In this document: piece by piece, positions 8,880 through 17,774 of the stretch
How positions within the stretch are numbered: the first letter of the stretch is position 1
Layout of the letters: each line of letters begins with the position of its first letter
Assembly: GCA_964396715.1 (NCBI GenBank)
Contig: CAYNFQ010000001.1
Coordinates: 124,001 to 188,000 of the forward strand
DNA: 64,000 nucleotides
Direction of reading: 5' to 3'
Origin: CAYNFQ01 sp964396715
GTDB lineage: Bacteria > Patescibacteriota > Microgenomatia > Daviesbacterales > UBA10151
Made by a program: the position numbers and the translations under genes
Notes under the pieces: model-generated
What the model saw: only the letters and a program-made list of their open reading frames with translations
Database searches by the model: none
What the model was told of the DNA's origin: nothing

Positions 8880-9890
8880 ATGTTAAATTGCGCATTGATA
8901 GGATATGGATACTGGGGACCCAATATTGCCAGATCTTTAGCAAGGATTAAAAATGTTAATCTTTCAATAATTTGTGATAAAGATAAAGAAAAACTTGAAA
9001 GTGCAAAACTTTTATATCCTCAGGTTTTGATTACGGATGATTTAGATAAAGTTTTAGAAAATTCCAAAGTTGACGCAGTGATCATTGCAACCCCTGCCAG
9101 CAGCCATTTTACTTTGGCCTCAAAAGCGCTCAAAAAGGATAAGCACATCTTGATTGAGAAGCCAATTACCATAAATACCATTGAGGCTCAAATTTTAATA
9201 GAGCTTAATAAAAAGCTAAAAAAGATCGTCATGGCCGGGCATACTTTTGAATATAATCCCACAGTTTTAAAAATGAAGGAAATAATAGAGAATGATAGTT
9301 TTGGAAAAGTTTACTATATTTATTCAACGAGGGTAAATTTGGGACAAATCAGGGGAGATGTGAATGCCCTTTGGAATCTGGCACCGCACGATGTCTCGAT
9401 TTTAAATTTCCTTCTAGGAATTTATCCTGATGAAGTTATGGCATCCGGCGCCAGCTTTTTACAAAAGGGGATAGATGATGTAGTTTTTGTAATCCTCCGG
9501 TATTCAAACAATGTGTTGGCTAAGATTCATGTCAGTTGGCTTGATCCTGCCAAGGAAAGAAAAATGATAGTGGTGGGTTCAAAAAAAATGCTTGTTTTTG
9601 ATGATTTAGACAACGAGATGCCCCTAAAAATTTATGATAAAAGAGCGGATACCGGTGAGATTGCCAAGGGTTTGTCTACGGAATATAAAATTAAGCTTCA
9701 CTCCGGGGATATTTATGCTCCTCAAATTGAGAATAAAGAACCACTTCTTGAAGAATTAAAACATTTTTTTGATTGCATTGAAAAAAATAAACAGCCTGCC
9801 ACAGGTTTGAATAACGGTTTAAATGTGGTACGTGTTCTGCAAGCTGCACAGGAATCTTTAAGAGATAATAGTAAATGGATAAAAATTTAA
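8880..9890 (+). CDS. sugar-nucleotide 3-dehydrogenase, Gfo/Idh/MocA family (WbpB/WlbA-like)
   Basis: A 336-residue oxidoreductase with Rossmann motif IGYGYWGPNIARSL (about 7-20), the EKPIT lysine motif near 96-100, and GHTFEYNP plus NALWNLAPHDVSIL in the catalytic domain. WbpB/WlbA oxidises C-3 of UDP-GlcNAcA so that an aminotransferase can add an amino group. The two genes that follow are a WbpD-like acetyltransferase and a WbpE-like aminotransferase in one operon, which supports the role. A WbpA-like 6-dehydrogenase is absent from the window, so the substrate could be another UDP or dTDP sugar. Confidence 0.87.
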   Translation: MLNCALIGYGYWGPNIARSLARIKNVNLSIICDKDKEKLESAKLLYPQVLITDDLDKVLENSKVDAVIIATPASSHFTLASKALKKDKHILIEKPITINTIEAQILIELNKKLKKIVMAGHTFEYNPTVLKMKEIIENDSFGKVYYIYSTRVNLGQIRGDVNALWNLAPHDVSILNFLLGIYPDEVMASGASFLQKGIDDVVFVILRYSNNVLAKIHVSWLDPAKERKMIVVGSKKMLVFDDLDNEMPLKIYDKRADTGEIAKGLSTEYKIKLHSGDIYAPQIENKEPLLEELKHFFDCIEKNKQPATGLNNGLNVVRVLQAAQESLRDNSKWIKI

Positions 9891-10459
9891 GCCCGGTTTC
9901 TATTGATTCAATAATTGGTGCCGATTCCCAAATAGAAGAGTTTGTGGTTATCAAAGGAAATACAACAATCGGAAAAAACAGTTTAATCCGCTCACATACG
10001 GTAATTTATCCGGGGAATAAAATCGGGGATAACTTTAAAACAGGCCATGGAGTTTTAATCAGGGAGAACAACATTATTGGTAAAAACGTAAGTATTGGAA
10101 GCCACACAGTTTTAGAACATGACGTGATAATTGGCAGCAGTTGCAGAATTCATTCGGGAGCCTTTATTCCGGAGTTCACAGCTATAGAAGAAGGAGCGTG
10201 GATTGGTCCTGCTGTTGTGATTACAAATGCGAAATATCCAAACTCCCCTACGGCCAAGAATAAATTAAAAGGGGTCACAATTAAAAAGAATGCAAAGATC
10301 GGGGCGGGAGCGGTGATCTTACCAGGTGTTATAATAGGCCAAAATGCTTTGGTTGGGGCGGGAGCTGTTGTGATTAAAGATGTTTTGGATGGAGAAGTGG
10401 TTGTCGGCAATCCCGCAAGAGTTATCAAAAGAATTTCGGAGATTAAAGATTATGAGTAA
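9875..10459 (+). CDS. left-handed beta-helix N-acetyltransferase (WbpD/WlbB-like)
   Basis: 194 residues of hexapeptide repeats (IGKNSLI, IGKNVSIG, IGAGAVILPGVIIGQNALVGAGAVV) and the family ending DGEVVVGNPARVIKR, as in trimeric WbpD/WlbB acetyltransferases. These acetylate the 3-amino group of a UDP-3-amino sugar with acetyl-CoA. The gene overlaps the oxidoreductase by 16 nt and the aminotransferase by 8 nt, the usual partners in this pathway. A generic sugar O-acetyltransferase is less likely in this context. Confidence 0.88.
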   Translation: MDKNLSPVSIDSIIGADSQIEEFVVIKGNTTIGKNSLIRSHTVIYPGNKIGDNFKTGHGVLIRENNIIGKNVSIGSHTVLEHDVIIGSSCRIHSGAFIPEFTAIEEGAWIGPAVVITNAKYPNSPTAKNKLKGVTIKKNAKIGAGAVILPGVIIGQNALVGAGAVVIKDVLDGEVVVGNPARVIKRISEIKDYE

Positions 10460-11567
10460 TATAAAAAACGTTTCACTGATGGATTTACCGGGACAATACC
10501 GGCTGGTTGAAAAACAGGTTTTACCCAAGATAAAAGAAGTCTTAAAATCCGGCCGTTATATCATGGGGCCGGAAGTTACCAAATTTGAGGAAAATTTCGC
10601 CAAATATTGTCATGTAAAGCATTGTATTGGTACGAGTTCAGGAACGGAATCATTATATCTTTCGCTGCTCGCGCTTGGTATAGGAGCAGGGGATGAGGTT
10701 ATCACGGTCCCTAATACCTTTACAGCTACGGCAGAGGTGATAGTTTTGGTGGGTGCAACTCCTGTTTTTGTTGATGTTGACCCAAAGACTATGAATTTGG
10801 ATCCCAAGGCGCTAAAATCTAAAATCACCGGTAAAACCAAAGCGGTAATTCCCGTTCATTTGCACGGTAACCCGGTTGATCTGGATGAAATTTATAAAAT
10901 TACCTTTCCCAAAAAGATTGCGGTGATTGAAGATGCGGCCCAGGCCCATGGCGCAAAATATAAAGGCAAAATTATCGGATCATCAAAATCTGAATTTATC
11001 TGTTTTAGTTTTCATCCTGTCAAAAATTTGGGAGCATTTGGTGATGCGGGAGCAATTGTGACAAACGATTCCAAATTGGCTGAAATTGTCAGAAAACTTT
11101 CCAACCACGGAAGGGAAGATCACTATTTTCATAGCTTGATTGGTACAACCGGCAGGTTGGATGCGCTACAAGGGGCGATTTTGGATATTAAGCTCAAAAA
11201 ACTTAACAAATGGACAAGGGCAAAAACAAAATGGGCAGGTTATTATAAAAAGAAGTTGTCTGGTATCTGTAAATTTATTGAAACAACAACAGGGGGAGAG
11301 AGTGCGCACCATGTAGTAGCGTTATTAACTGACCGCAGAGATGAGTTGTCGACATACCTTAAAAGTTTCGGTATTGAAACAGGGGTACATTATCCGACGC
11401 CGTTGCATATTCAGCCGGCATACAAATTTTTAGGTCATAAAAAGGGTGATTTCCCGGTTGCCGAAAAATACGCAGAAGAAACTCTTTCCCTACCTCTTTA
11501 TCCGCATATGAAAAAAGAGGAAATAGATTTTGTTATCCAAAAAATTCATCAATTTTATGACCAGTAA
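10452..11567 (+). CDS. PLP-dependent sugar 3-aminotransferase, DegT/DnrJ/EryC1 family (WbpE-like)
   Basis: 371 residues from ATG 10452; the frame opens upstream at 10380, inside the acetyltransferase gene. It begins MDLPGQYRLVEKQVLPKIKEV and has GRYIMGPEVTKFE, GTSSGTESLYLSL for phosphate binding, VIEDAAQAHGA with the PLP aspartate (near 160), and CFSFHPVKNLGAFGDAGA with the Schiff-base lysine (near 188). Family members use glutamate to aminate a keto sugar. With the genes on either side it forms a WbpB-WbpE-WbpD set for a 3-acetamido sugar. It overlaps the next SDR gene by 11 nt. Confidence 0.92.
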   Translation: MSNIKNVSLMDLPGQYRLVEKQVLPKIKEVLKSGRYIMGPEVTKFEENFAKYCHVKHCIGTSSGTESLYLSLLALGIGAGDEVITVPNTFTATAEVIVLVGATPVFVDVDPKTMNLDPKALKSKITGKTKAVIPVHLHGNPVDLDEIYKITFPKKIAVIEDAAQAHGAKYKGKIIGSSKSEFICFSFHPVKNLGAFGDAGAIVTNDSKLAEIVRKLSNHGREDHYFHSLIGTTGRLDALQGAILDIKLKKLNKWTRAKTKWAGYYKKKLSGICKFIETTTGGESAHHVVALLTDRRDELSTYLKSFGIETGVHYPTPLHIQPAYKFLGHKKGDFPVAEKYAEETLSLPLYPHMKKEEIDFVIQKIHQFYDQ

Positions 11568-12531
11568 AAAAATATTAATCACCGGAGGCGGAGGTTTTAT
11601 CGGCAGTTTTCTGACGGAAAAATTTTACAAAGATAATCAAGTTACTTTATTTGATAATGGCCGCAGAAATTCTTTCCATTTTCTTGACCAAACAATCCGT
11701 AAGCAGGTTAATTTTGTAAGCGGCGATATCAGGGACGACGAGAAAGTTTCAAAGATTGTTAAGGGTCAGGATATCGTTATTCATATGGCGGCAATTGCAG
11801 GAGCATCTTTTTATGAAACCGATCCGCTTTTGACTTTGGACGTAAATCTCTTTGGGACTGCCAATCTGCTCAAAGCTCTTATAAAATCAAAAGCGGAAAA
11901 AATAATTACTTTTTCCACCTCGGAAGTTTACGGATCTTTGGCAGCTGATGTTTCAGAAGATGATCCAACCTGCATTGGTCCCGTATCGGAAGGACGGTGG
12001 TCGTATGCTGTTTCTAAAATAGCTTCCGATCATCTGGCCAGGGCGTATTTTAAAAAATATAGCCTGCCGGTTAATATGATAAGACCTTTTAATATTTACG
12101 GGCCAAGGCAGGTAGGGGAAGGGGCTGTCAGTAATATGTTAACTCAAGCAATAAAGACGGGAAAGATTTATGTTTCAGGAGACGGCGCACAAAAAAGGGC
12201 ATGGTGTTATATATCAGATATGGTTGAAGCTGTAAAGTTGGCTTTGGAAGAAGATGTCTTGGGAGAGTGTTTTAATGTGGGTAATTCTGATGCTTATGTT
12301 ACTATTCTGGAGCTTGCAAAAAAAATCCAAAGTCTTGTTAAAGGCTCGGAGATAATTTTTACCGAAGAGAGAAAGGTGGAAGTTTTGGATAGAAAACCAA
12401 ATGTAGACAAGGCCAAAAGAGTGCTCGGCTACTCACCTAAAGTTACACTTGAGCAGGGACTTGGATTGACTTATAGATGGTGGACTGACAATATTTTAAA
12501 TTTTAAAAACTTGGGTAGTTGCGGTTTCTAA
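11557..12531 (+). CDS. NAD-dependent epimerase/dehydratase (extended SDR)
   Basis: 324 residues from ATG 11557. The cofactor motif is ITGGGGFIGSFL near 7-18. SAT-type catalytic residues are TFSTSEVYG and, further on, SYAVSKIASDHL, with YxxxK at about 149-153. RPFNIYGPRQ follows. It closes the 3-acetamido-sugar operon and could be a 4-epimerase, 4,6-dehydratase or decarboxylase; the sequence does not decide. Its last 36 nt overlap the convergent membrane-protein gene. Confidence 0.85.
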   Translation: MTSKKILITGGGGFIGSFLTEKFYKDNQVTLFDNGRRNSFHFLDQTIRKQVNFVSGDIRDDEKVSKIVKGQDIVIHMAAIAGASFYETDPLLTLDVNLFGTANLLKALIKSKAEKIITFSTSEVYGSLAADVSEDDPTCIGPVSEGRWSYAVSKIASDHLARAYFKKYSLPVNMIRPFNIYGPRQVGEGAVSNMLTQAIKTGKIYVSGDGAQKRAWCYISDMVEAVKLALEEDVLGECFNVGNSDAYVTILELAKKIQSLVKGSEIIFTEERKVEVLDRKPNVDKAKRVLGYSPKVTLEQGLGLTYRWWTDNILNFKNLGSCGF

Positions 12532-14010
12532 AAGCAAAGATTTGGAGTTTAAATTTAGCTCCTTGCTATTTGCATAATCTTTTTTAAGGACCAAAATATT
12601 TAAATTATATTTTTTAGCAAGTTCACGGATTGGCTTTTTTATTATTGGAAATATATCATTGATTCTCCCCAGGTGTCCTGCCTGAATTTCCACCATTACC
12701 TTGGCACGGGTATTATATAAGACCATAGTAGTTATTTGATGGGGAATGCAAAGGATCCTGGGTTGGGGTTTTAATTTATTTAATAATTTAAAAACCTGAT
12801 TCATATCTTTAGTCATAGTCCTGTTTTTATCGGCAATAATTCCCTTTATTTGTAAAAATATTGTTAAAGCAATATTTGTGATAAATATTACAATATAGCC
12901 GGGAATAGCAATATTTTTATAAGGGCTCCCACTCAGGGCAAAAAAGGCGATTGCAGAAATTATGGCTGTTGGGGCAATTGACATTTCCATATATCTTTGC
13001 CCCTCCCCTATCGGGGTAAGCGGTTTAATAGTTAGAACTAAAATTGAAAAGAGATAGAAGAAGATTACCCAGACACTCATTTTTATCATCAATGGGTCAT
13101 TTAGTGAATAAAGACTGGTTGAGGCAATAGGAATATGGAAATAATTGGCAATAAGAAGGGCAATTGGGATTATTATCCAAAGATTGGTTCCGATTAATGT
13201 GACAGGACTAAAAGTGCCCAGCAGTTTGTAAATTTTACCTACCAGATCTATTTTTTTAGGGGGAACCAGTCCCCTAACCTGATGGGCAAATCGGTAGTGA
13301 TAATTTTTTACCCAGAAGAGAATATTATCAATGTGACCCCTCAAGATTCTCAGATAGTATCCTTTGGAGATTGCTATAGCAAGCCCCATTCCGGTAAAAA
13401 ATAAAAGTAAGTAAAAAGGATTTTTCTCGATGATGGAGAAAAAAATGCTTATAAAAAAAAGCGATTGGAGCGCAAATTTGTGAGTAAAAAAAAGGATTAT
13501 CAAAAAAATTAAGCCAATGGTTAAATATAGAAGATTTGGGGCCAGCGTATATAAAATTATCGGATAGAAAGCCAAAGTAAAGTTTAAATAGCCCATCGAC
13601 CTTGGGGTTAGGTAGCTATTTTCCAAAATCGTTAGGGGAATTGATGCATATATAGCTTGTGAAAGCAGAGCTGCTTCCAACCTGTTTGTTAACTGCAGAG
13701 TTATTAGAAAGACCAGGTAGTTTTGGATGATATCAAAAAGAGGGGCAATAAACCCCTGTATCTTAAAAACTACACCTTTAGGAATAAAGGAGAGCATCCA
13801 GGGAAGAGCCGGAGGGTAATTTAAATATCCATCAAGAATGAAACCGCCGGAAATTTTTTCCAAAGGGAGCTTGTGATTATTTTTCCTGAAGTATTCAGCC
13901 TCAATCATCCGGGTCCAAACATCCACCCCAAAATATTTATTAAAAAGCCGAGGGTATGTTTGTAATAAGTAGCTAAGCAAAGGTATAATCAGTCCCAAGA
14001 GAAAAAACAT
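12496..14010 (-). CDS. GT-C-like polytopic membrane protein
   Basis: A 504-residue protein with about eleven hydrophobic helices between residues 1 and 390 and a soluble C-terminal tail of about 100 residues. The first loop (VDVWTRMIEAEYF, then LDGYLNYPPALPWML) has acidic residues and a YPP motif like the donor-site loop of GT-C transferases. It stands alone on the minus strand between two plus operons, starting with a -10 TATAAT only 8 nt upstream. A glycosyltransferase role outside the membrane is inferred; no named family was recognised. Confidence 0.72.
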   Translation of the reverse strand: MFFLLGLIIPLLSYLLQTYPRLFNKYFGVDVWTRMIEAEYFRKNNHKLPLEKISGGFILDGYLNYPPALPWMLSFIPKGVVFKIQGFIAPLFDIIQNYLVFLITLQLTNRLEAALLSQAIYASIPLTILENSYLTPRSMGYLNFTLAFYPIILYTLAPNLLYLTIGLIFLIILFFTHKFALQSLFFISIFFSIIEKNPFYLLLFFTGMGLAIAISKGYYLRILRGHIDNILFWVKNYHYRFAHQVRGLVPPKKIDLVGKIYKLLGTFSPVTLIGTNLWIIIPIALLIANYFHIPIASTSLYSLNDPLMIKMSVWVIFFYLFSILVLTIKPLTPIGEGQRYMEMSIAPTAIISAIAFFALSGSPYKNIAIPGYIVIFITNIALTIFLQIKGIIADKNRTMTKDMNQVFKLLNKLKPQPRILCIPHQITTMVLYNTRAKVMVEIQAGHLGRINDIFPIIKKPIRELAKKYNLNILVLKKDYANSKELNLNSKSLLLETATTQVFKI

Positions 14011-14013
14011 AAG

Positions 14014-14038
14014 TTTTGATTATATTATATAATCAAAA
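14014..14038. promoter_or_regulatory. perfect inverted repeat carrying -10 boxes in both directions
   Basis: Arms TTTTGATTATA (14014-14024) and TATAATCAAAA (14028-14038) flank a TTA centre. TATAAT occurs on the plus strand (14028-14033) and on the minus strand (14024-14019). The minus box is 8 nt from ATG 14010. The plus box is 27 nt from ATG 14061, with AAGG between them. It could be a two-way promoter, an operator, or both. Confidence 0.5.
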
Positions 14039-14060
14039 GGATTTTAAGTAATTTTTAAAT

Positions 14061-14978
14061 ATGACAAAAATACTTTTTATAGGCGGTCGGGAAAAAGGCT
14101 TAAAAACACTTGAAGAATTAATAAAACAAGGAGGGAAGGTCTCATACTCATATATCCTTGAAGAAGATGAACATGAAGTAGAAAAATTTTCAGCCGAGAT
14201 AGCGGATTTTTGTAAAAAAAGAAATATTGGTTTTACTATAACCAAAAGCATTAAAGGCAAAGAGGAAGAGATTAAGAAATTAAATCCGGATTTGATTGTG
14301 GTTTCCGGCTGGAGAACCCTGATTCCCCCGTCGGTTATCTATATTCCTAAATTAGGAACTGTTGCCCTGCATGAATCTTTGCTTCCAAAATACAGAGGAT
14401 TTGCCCCAATTAATTGGGCGCTAATAAATGGTGAGAAATATACAGGAGTAAGCCTGTTTTATATAACTGAGGGTATAGATGATGGGGATATAATTGCCCA
14501 GGAGAAAATTGAGATTGGCCCAAACGAAACTGCTTTCGAGATTTATAAAAAATCCATTAATACTTGTGTTGTTCTGATAAGAAAATACTATCCGCTGATA
14601 ATTTCCAAAAGGGCTTCCCGGACAAAACAAAATGAAAAGGAAGCGACCTATCTTTGCGTAAGGACTCCGGATGATGGAAGAATAAACTGGATGAATTCAG
14701 CTGTCAATATACATAACTTGATCCGGGGGCTTTCACATCCTTATCCGGGGGCTTTTTGCTTTCATAAAGGAATAAAGATTACTATACAGAAATCGGAAAT
14801 CCCAAAACAATTAAACTGGGTTGGTAGAATTCCCGGCAGGATTGTTTCTATAAAGAGAGATTTTGGGATGGAGGTTTTAACCGGAGATGGATCTATTCTA
14901 ATAACCTCCATAGAGGTCGACAAAAAAATATATAATCCAGCGGATTATTTTAAATCGATCAAAGATATTTTAGTATGA
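14061..14978 (+). CDS. sugar N-formyltransferase (Formyl_trans_N fold)
   Basis: A 305-residue enzyme with the formyltransferase core: LFIGGREKGL at the N-terminus, the catalytic histidine in LHESLLPKYRGFAPINW (His near 104), and YITEGIDDGDIIAQEKI with the conserved aspartate. The C-terminal half (near 200-305) resembles the small beta-domain of methionyl-tRNA formyltransferase and related sugar formyltransferases. In a glycan cluster it most likely transfers a formyl group from N10-formyltetrahydrofolate to an amino sugar. It overlaps the SIS-domain gene by ATGA. A housekeeping Fmt role is unlikely here. Confidence 0.85.
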   Translation: MTKILFIGGREKGLKTLEELIKQGGKVSYSYILEEDEHEVEKFSAEIADFCKKRNIGFTITKSIKGKEEEIKKLNPDLIVVSGWRTLIPPSVIYIPKLGTVALHESLLPKYRGFAPINWALINGEKYTGVSLFYITEGIDDGDIIAQEKIEIGPNETAFEIYKKSINTCVVLIRKYYPLIISKRASRTKQNEKEATYLCVRTPDDGRINWMNSAVNIHNLIRGLSHPYPGAFCFHKGIKITIQKSEIPKQLNWVGRIPGRIVSIKRDFGMEVLTGDGSILITSIEVDKKIYNPADYFKSIKDILV

Positions 14979-15526
14979 AGCAAAATATTAAAAAAATAAT
15001 TTCGGAGATTGACTTAATTTTATCAACTATTTCGGATAAAGAAGTCGAAAGGCTGGTAGATGAAATTATTAAGGCAAGAAAAATTATCACAATTGGGGCT
15101 GGAAGGGTTGGCATGATGGCAAGAGCCTTTGCCATGAGACTGGGGCATTTAGGGCTTCAGTCTTTTACCACAGCTGATGCGACAATTCCTGCCATAGGGA
15201 AAGAGGATTTATTGATAGTCTGTTCGGGTTCAGGTGAAACACAGGCAATATATGATTTAGTTTTAATCGGGAAAACACACGGTGTTAAAGTTTGCGCAAT
15301 AACGGCAAGAGTAAATTCTAAAATTGGCAAAGCAGCAGACTTTATTGTCAGTTTGAAAGCTCCGACCAAAGTGGATAAAGATCCAAAAATAAAATCTATT
15401 CAGCCAATGACAACCTTAAATGAACAATGCCTGATGATTTTTTTCGATGCTGTTGTGTTAGAATTAATGCGTGAACTGAATGAGACAGAGGACAGTATGT
15501 GGAGCAGGCATTCCAATTTAGAATGA
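14975..15526 (+). CDS. SIS-domain phosphosugar isomerase, 6-phospho-3-hexuloisomerase (HxlB)-like
   Basis: A 183-residue single SIS domain. ITIGAGRVGMMARAFAMRL (near 37-55) and LLIVCSGSGETQAI (near 78-91) form the phosphosugar site. The protein ends in MWSRHSNLE, closely matching the RHANLE ending of HxlB proteins, which interconvert 3-hexulose 6-phosphate and fructose 6-phosphate. Here it is the first of four tightly coupled genes (RPE-like epimerase, nucleotidyltransferase-kinase, KdsC-like phosphatase), so it probably feeds a surface sugar rather than formaldehyde metabolism. Substrate identity is inferred. Confidence 0.82.
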   Translation: MKQNIKKIISEIDLILSTISDKEVERLVDEIIKARKIITIGAGRVGMMARAFAMRLGHLGLQSFTTADATIPAIGKEDLLIVCSGSGETQAIYDLVLIGKTHGVKVCAITARVNSKIGKAADFIVSLKAPTKVDKDPKIKSIQPMTTLNEQCLMIFFDAVVLELMRELNETEDSMWSRHSNLE

Positions 15527-16185
15527 AATATCAACTGGCAGCATCTATCATTTGCGCAAAATTAATCGCTTTGAAAACACAGTTAAAGCTTCTGGAAAAA
15601 GGTAGAATTGACCGCATTCATTTTGACGTAATGGACGGAGTATTTGTGCCAAGATACGGCTTGCCTCCTGAAATATTAAAAGAAGTACACCAAGTTACCA
15701 ATATCCCAGTTACAGTTCATCTGATGGTTTCTGACCCCGAGCCATATATTGAAGTTTTTGCCAAAGCAGGGGCAGATGCTTTTGTTTTTCATATTGAGCC
15801 GGTATTTCATGTAAACAGAGTAATAAAAAAAATTAAAGAGGTCGGTATGAAAGCAGGGGTTGCCTTAAATCCGGCTACTCCCCTTTCCGTTTTGGATTAT
15901 GTTTTGCAGGATTTGGATGTAGTAATGCTGATGGTAATAAACCCTGGAATTTTAGGCCATAAATTGATTCCCGAAATGCTTTTTAAAATTGCCGATTTAA
16001 AAAATAAATTAAAAAATTATCCCGATATCAAAATAGAAATTGACGGTGGAGTAACGTCTGAAAGCGCTCCCAAAATGATTGCAAACGGCGCTGATATCCT
16101 GGTCTGCGGAAATTCCAGCATTTTCAAAAACGACTCATCCGTTGATAAGACAATAAAAGAATTTAGAAGGGTAATAGAAAAATGA
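15523..16185 (+). CDS. ribulose-phosphate 3-epimerase family protein
   Basis: A 220-residue TIM barrel from ATG 15523 in an ATGA overlap. Family motifs are AASIICA at the N-terminus, HFDVMDGVFVPRYG (near 34-47), VHLMVSDPEPYI, VALNPATP and IEIDGGVTSESAPKM (near 174-188). RPE and AlsE-type enzymes epimerise C-3 of ketose phosphates. The NPG motif of classical RPE is present as VINPGILGHK, where RPE usually has VNPGFGGQ. It sits between an HxlB-like isomerase and a nucleotidyltransferase-kinase, so its substrate may be a hexulose or pentulose phosphate destined for glycan. Confidence 0.85.
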   Translation: MKYQLAASIICAKLIALKTQLKLLEKGRIDRIHFDVMDGVFVPRYGLPPEILKEVHQVTNIPVTVHLMVSDPEPYIEVFAKAGADAFVFHIEPVFHVNRVIKKIKEVGMKAGVALNPATPLSVLDYVLQDLDVVMLMVINPGILGHKLIPEMLFKIADLKNKLKNYPDIKIEIDGGVTSESAPKMIANGADILVCGNSSIFKNDSSVDKTIKEFRRVIEK

Positions 16186-17774
16186 AAAGCAATTATAAAG
16201 TTTTAATTACCACTTCCGGGTTAGGACAAAGGTTGGGGGAGCTGACTAAATATACCAATAAATCTTTAATCAGGATTGGCAAAAAACCGGCAATCTCCTA
16301 TATTATAGAAGCTTACCCAAAGGAAACCGAGTTTGTAATCACCGTCGGCCATTTTGGCAACCAGATAAAGGATTTTATAAAAATTGCCTACCCAAATTTA
16401 AAAGTGACTTTTGCGGAGGTTGATAAATACCAGGGTTCGGGTTCAAGTTTGGGATATTCCATGCTGGCGGCAAAAAAATATTTGCAGTGTCCTTTCATCT
16501 TTCATGCATCAGATACTATAGTAACTGAACCGATTCCGACTCCTGATAAAAATTGGAACGGAGGGTTTAAAGGAGTTAGTTCTGCCAACTATTCTACTTT
16601 TACTGTTTCAAAAAATATGGTGGGTAGCATAAATGATAAAGGAGCCCTGGAGTATGATTTTATCCATATTGGACTGGTGGGAATTAAAGATTTTAAGTCT
16701 TTTTGGTATAACCTTGAATCGCTATATTTGGGATCTATTTATAAAGATCCCAATGATACTTCATTAAATGACTGCAAAGTTTTAAACGTGATGCTTAATG
16801 AGGGTAAAATATTCGAGGCAGTAGAGTTTAAAAGCTGGCATGACATAGGTAATGTTGACGTCTTAAATCAGATCAGAAAAGAAATAGTGGAGAAGTTTGA
16901 AAACCTTGATAAGCCGGGGGAGGCAATTTTTATCTTTCCTAAATTCGTCATTAAATTTTATTTTGATAAAGAACTTGTCGAAAAAAAGATTAAAAGGGCA
17001 GAAACCCTAAAAGGGCTCGTTCCTGATATTGAGAGATCAATTGGTAATTTTTTCAGATATAAATATGAAGAGGGGGATCTTTATTCAGAAAGTATTACGG
17101 TTTCTGATTTTGAAAGATTTCTGAATTGGTGTAAAGAAAATCTTTGGATTAAGAAAAATATTCTGGTTGATAAAAAATTCAAAGATCTGTGCGGCAATTT
17201 TTATATAGATAAAACAAAACAAAGAGTCCACGATTTTTTGGAGATAACTAAAATAGGAGATACAGAGGAAATTATTAACGGAGATAGGGTACCTTCTGTC
17301 TCAGAACTTTTGAAACAGATTGATTTTGCTTGGCTATCAGATGGTATCCAGGCTCTTATGCACGGCGATTTAATACTGGAGAATATTATCAAGACGAAAG
17401 AGGGATATAAGCTTTTGGACTGGAGGCAGGATTTTGGGGGGAATATGGAGATTGGGGATATGTATTATGATCTTGCCAATTTAAATAAGAACTTTACCTT
17501 AAATCATGAATTAGTGAATAAAGGACATTTTTTTATTGAAAAAAAAGGTAAGAATATGAGATGCGACATTCTGGAAAGCCATAATCTGGTTGAGTGCCAG
17601 TTGACTTTGTGGGATTTTATTCAGAAAGAAGGACTTGATCTTAAAAAAGTAAAAGTTTTAACATCTCTTAAATGGCTTTCTATGTCCCCCCTGCACCCAA
17701 CTCCTGTAAACTTTAATTTGTTTTTATATTATTTTGGCAGATTAAATTTGTACAGGTCATTGAAAGGCATATAA
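16182..17774 (+). CDS. sugar-phosphate nucleotidyltransferase fused to an APH/choline-kinase-like kinase
   Basis: A 530-residue two-domain protein. Residues 1 to about 235 form a nucleotidyltransferase with the signature TSGLGQRLGELTKYTNKSL (9-27), a variant of GxGxRL-PK in which the usual Pro-Lys is Asn-Lys, and an aspartate motif HASDTIV near 109-115. From about 245 the protein resembles aminoglycoside/choline kinases, with LMHGDLILENI (catalytic HGD-x4-N, His near 394) and LLDWRQD (metal-binding DxD-like, near 411-417). It would phosphorylate a sugar or polyol and activate it as an NDP derivative. The substrate is unknown. It is coupled on both sides. Confidence 0.82.
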   Translation: MKSNYKVLITTSGLGQRLGELTKYTNKSLIRIGKKPAISYIIEAYPKETEFVITVGHFGNQIKDFIKIAYPNLKVTFAEVDKYQGSGSSLGYSMLAAKKYLQCPFIFHASDTIVTEPIPTPDKNWNGGFKGVSSANYSTFTVSKNMVGSINDKGALEYDFIHIGLVGIKDFKSFWYNLESLYLGSIYKDPNDTSLNDCKVLNVMLNEGKIFEAVEFKSWHDIGNVDVLNQIRKEIVEKFENLDKPGEAIFIFPKFVIKFYFDKELVEKKIKRAETLKGLVPDIERSIGNFFRYKYEEGDLYSESITVSDFERFLNWCKENLWIKKNILVDKKFKDLCGNFYIDKTKQRVHDFLEITKIGDTEEIINGDRVPSVSELLKQIDFAWLSDGIQALMHGDLILENIIKTKEGYKLLDWRQDFGGNMEIGDMYYDLANLNKNFTLNHELVNKGHFFIEKKGKNMRCDILESHNLVECQLTLWDFIQKEGLDLKKVKVLTSLKWLSMSPLHPTPVNFNLFLYYFGRLNLYRSLKGI

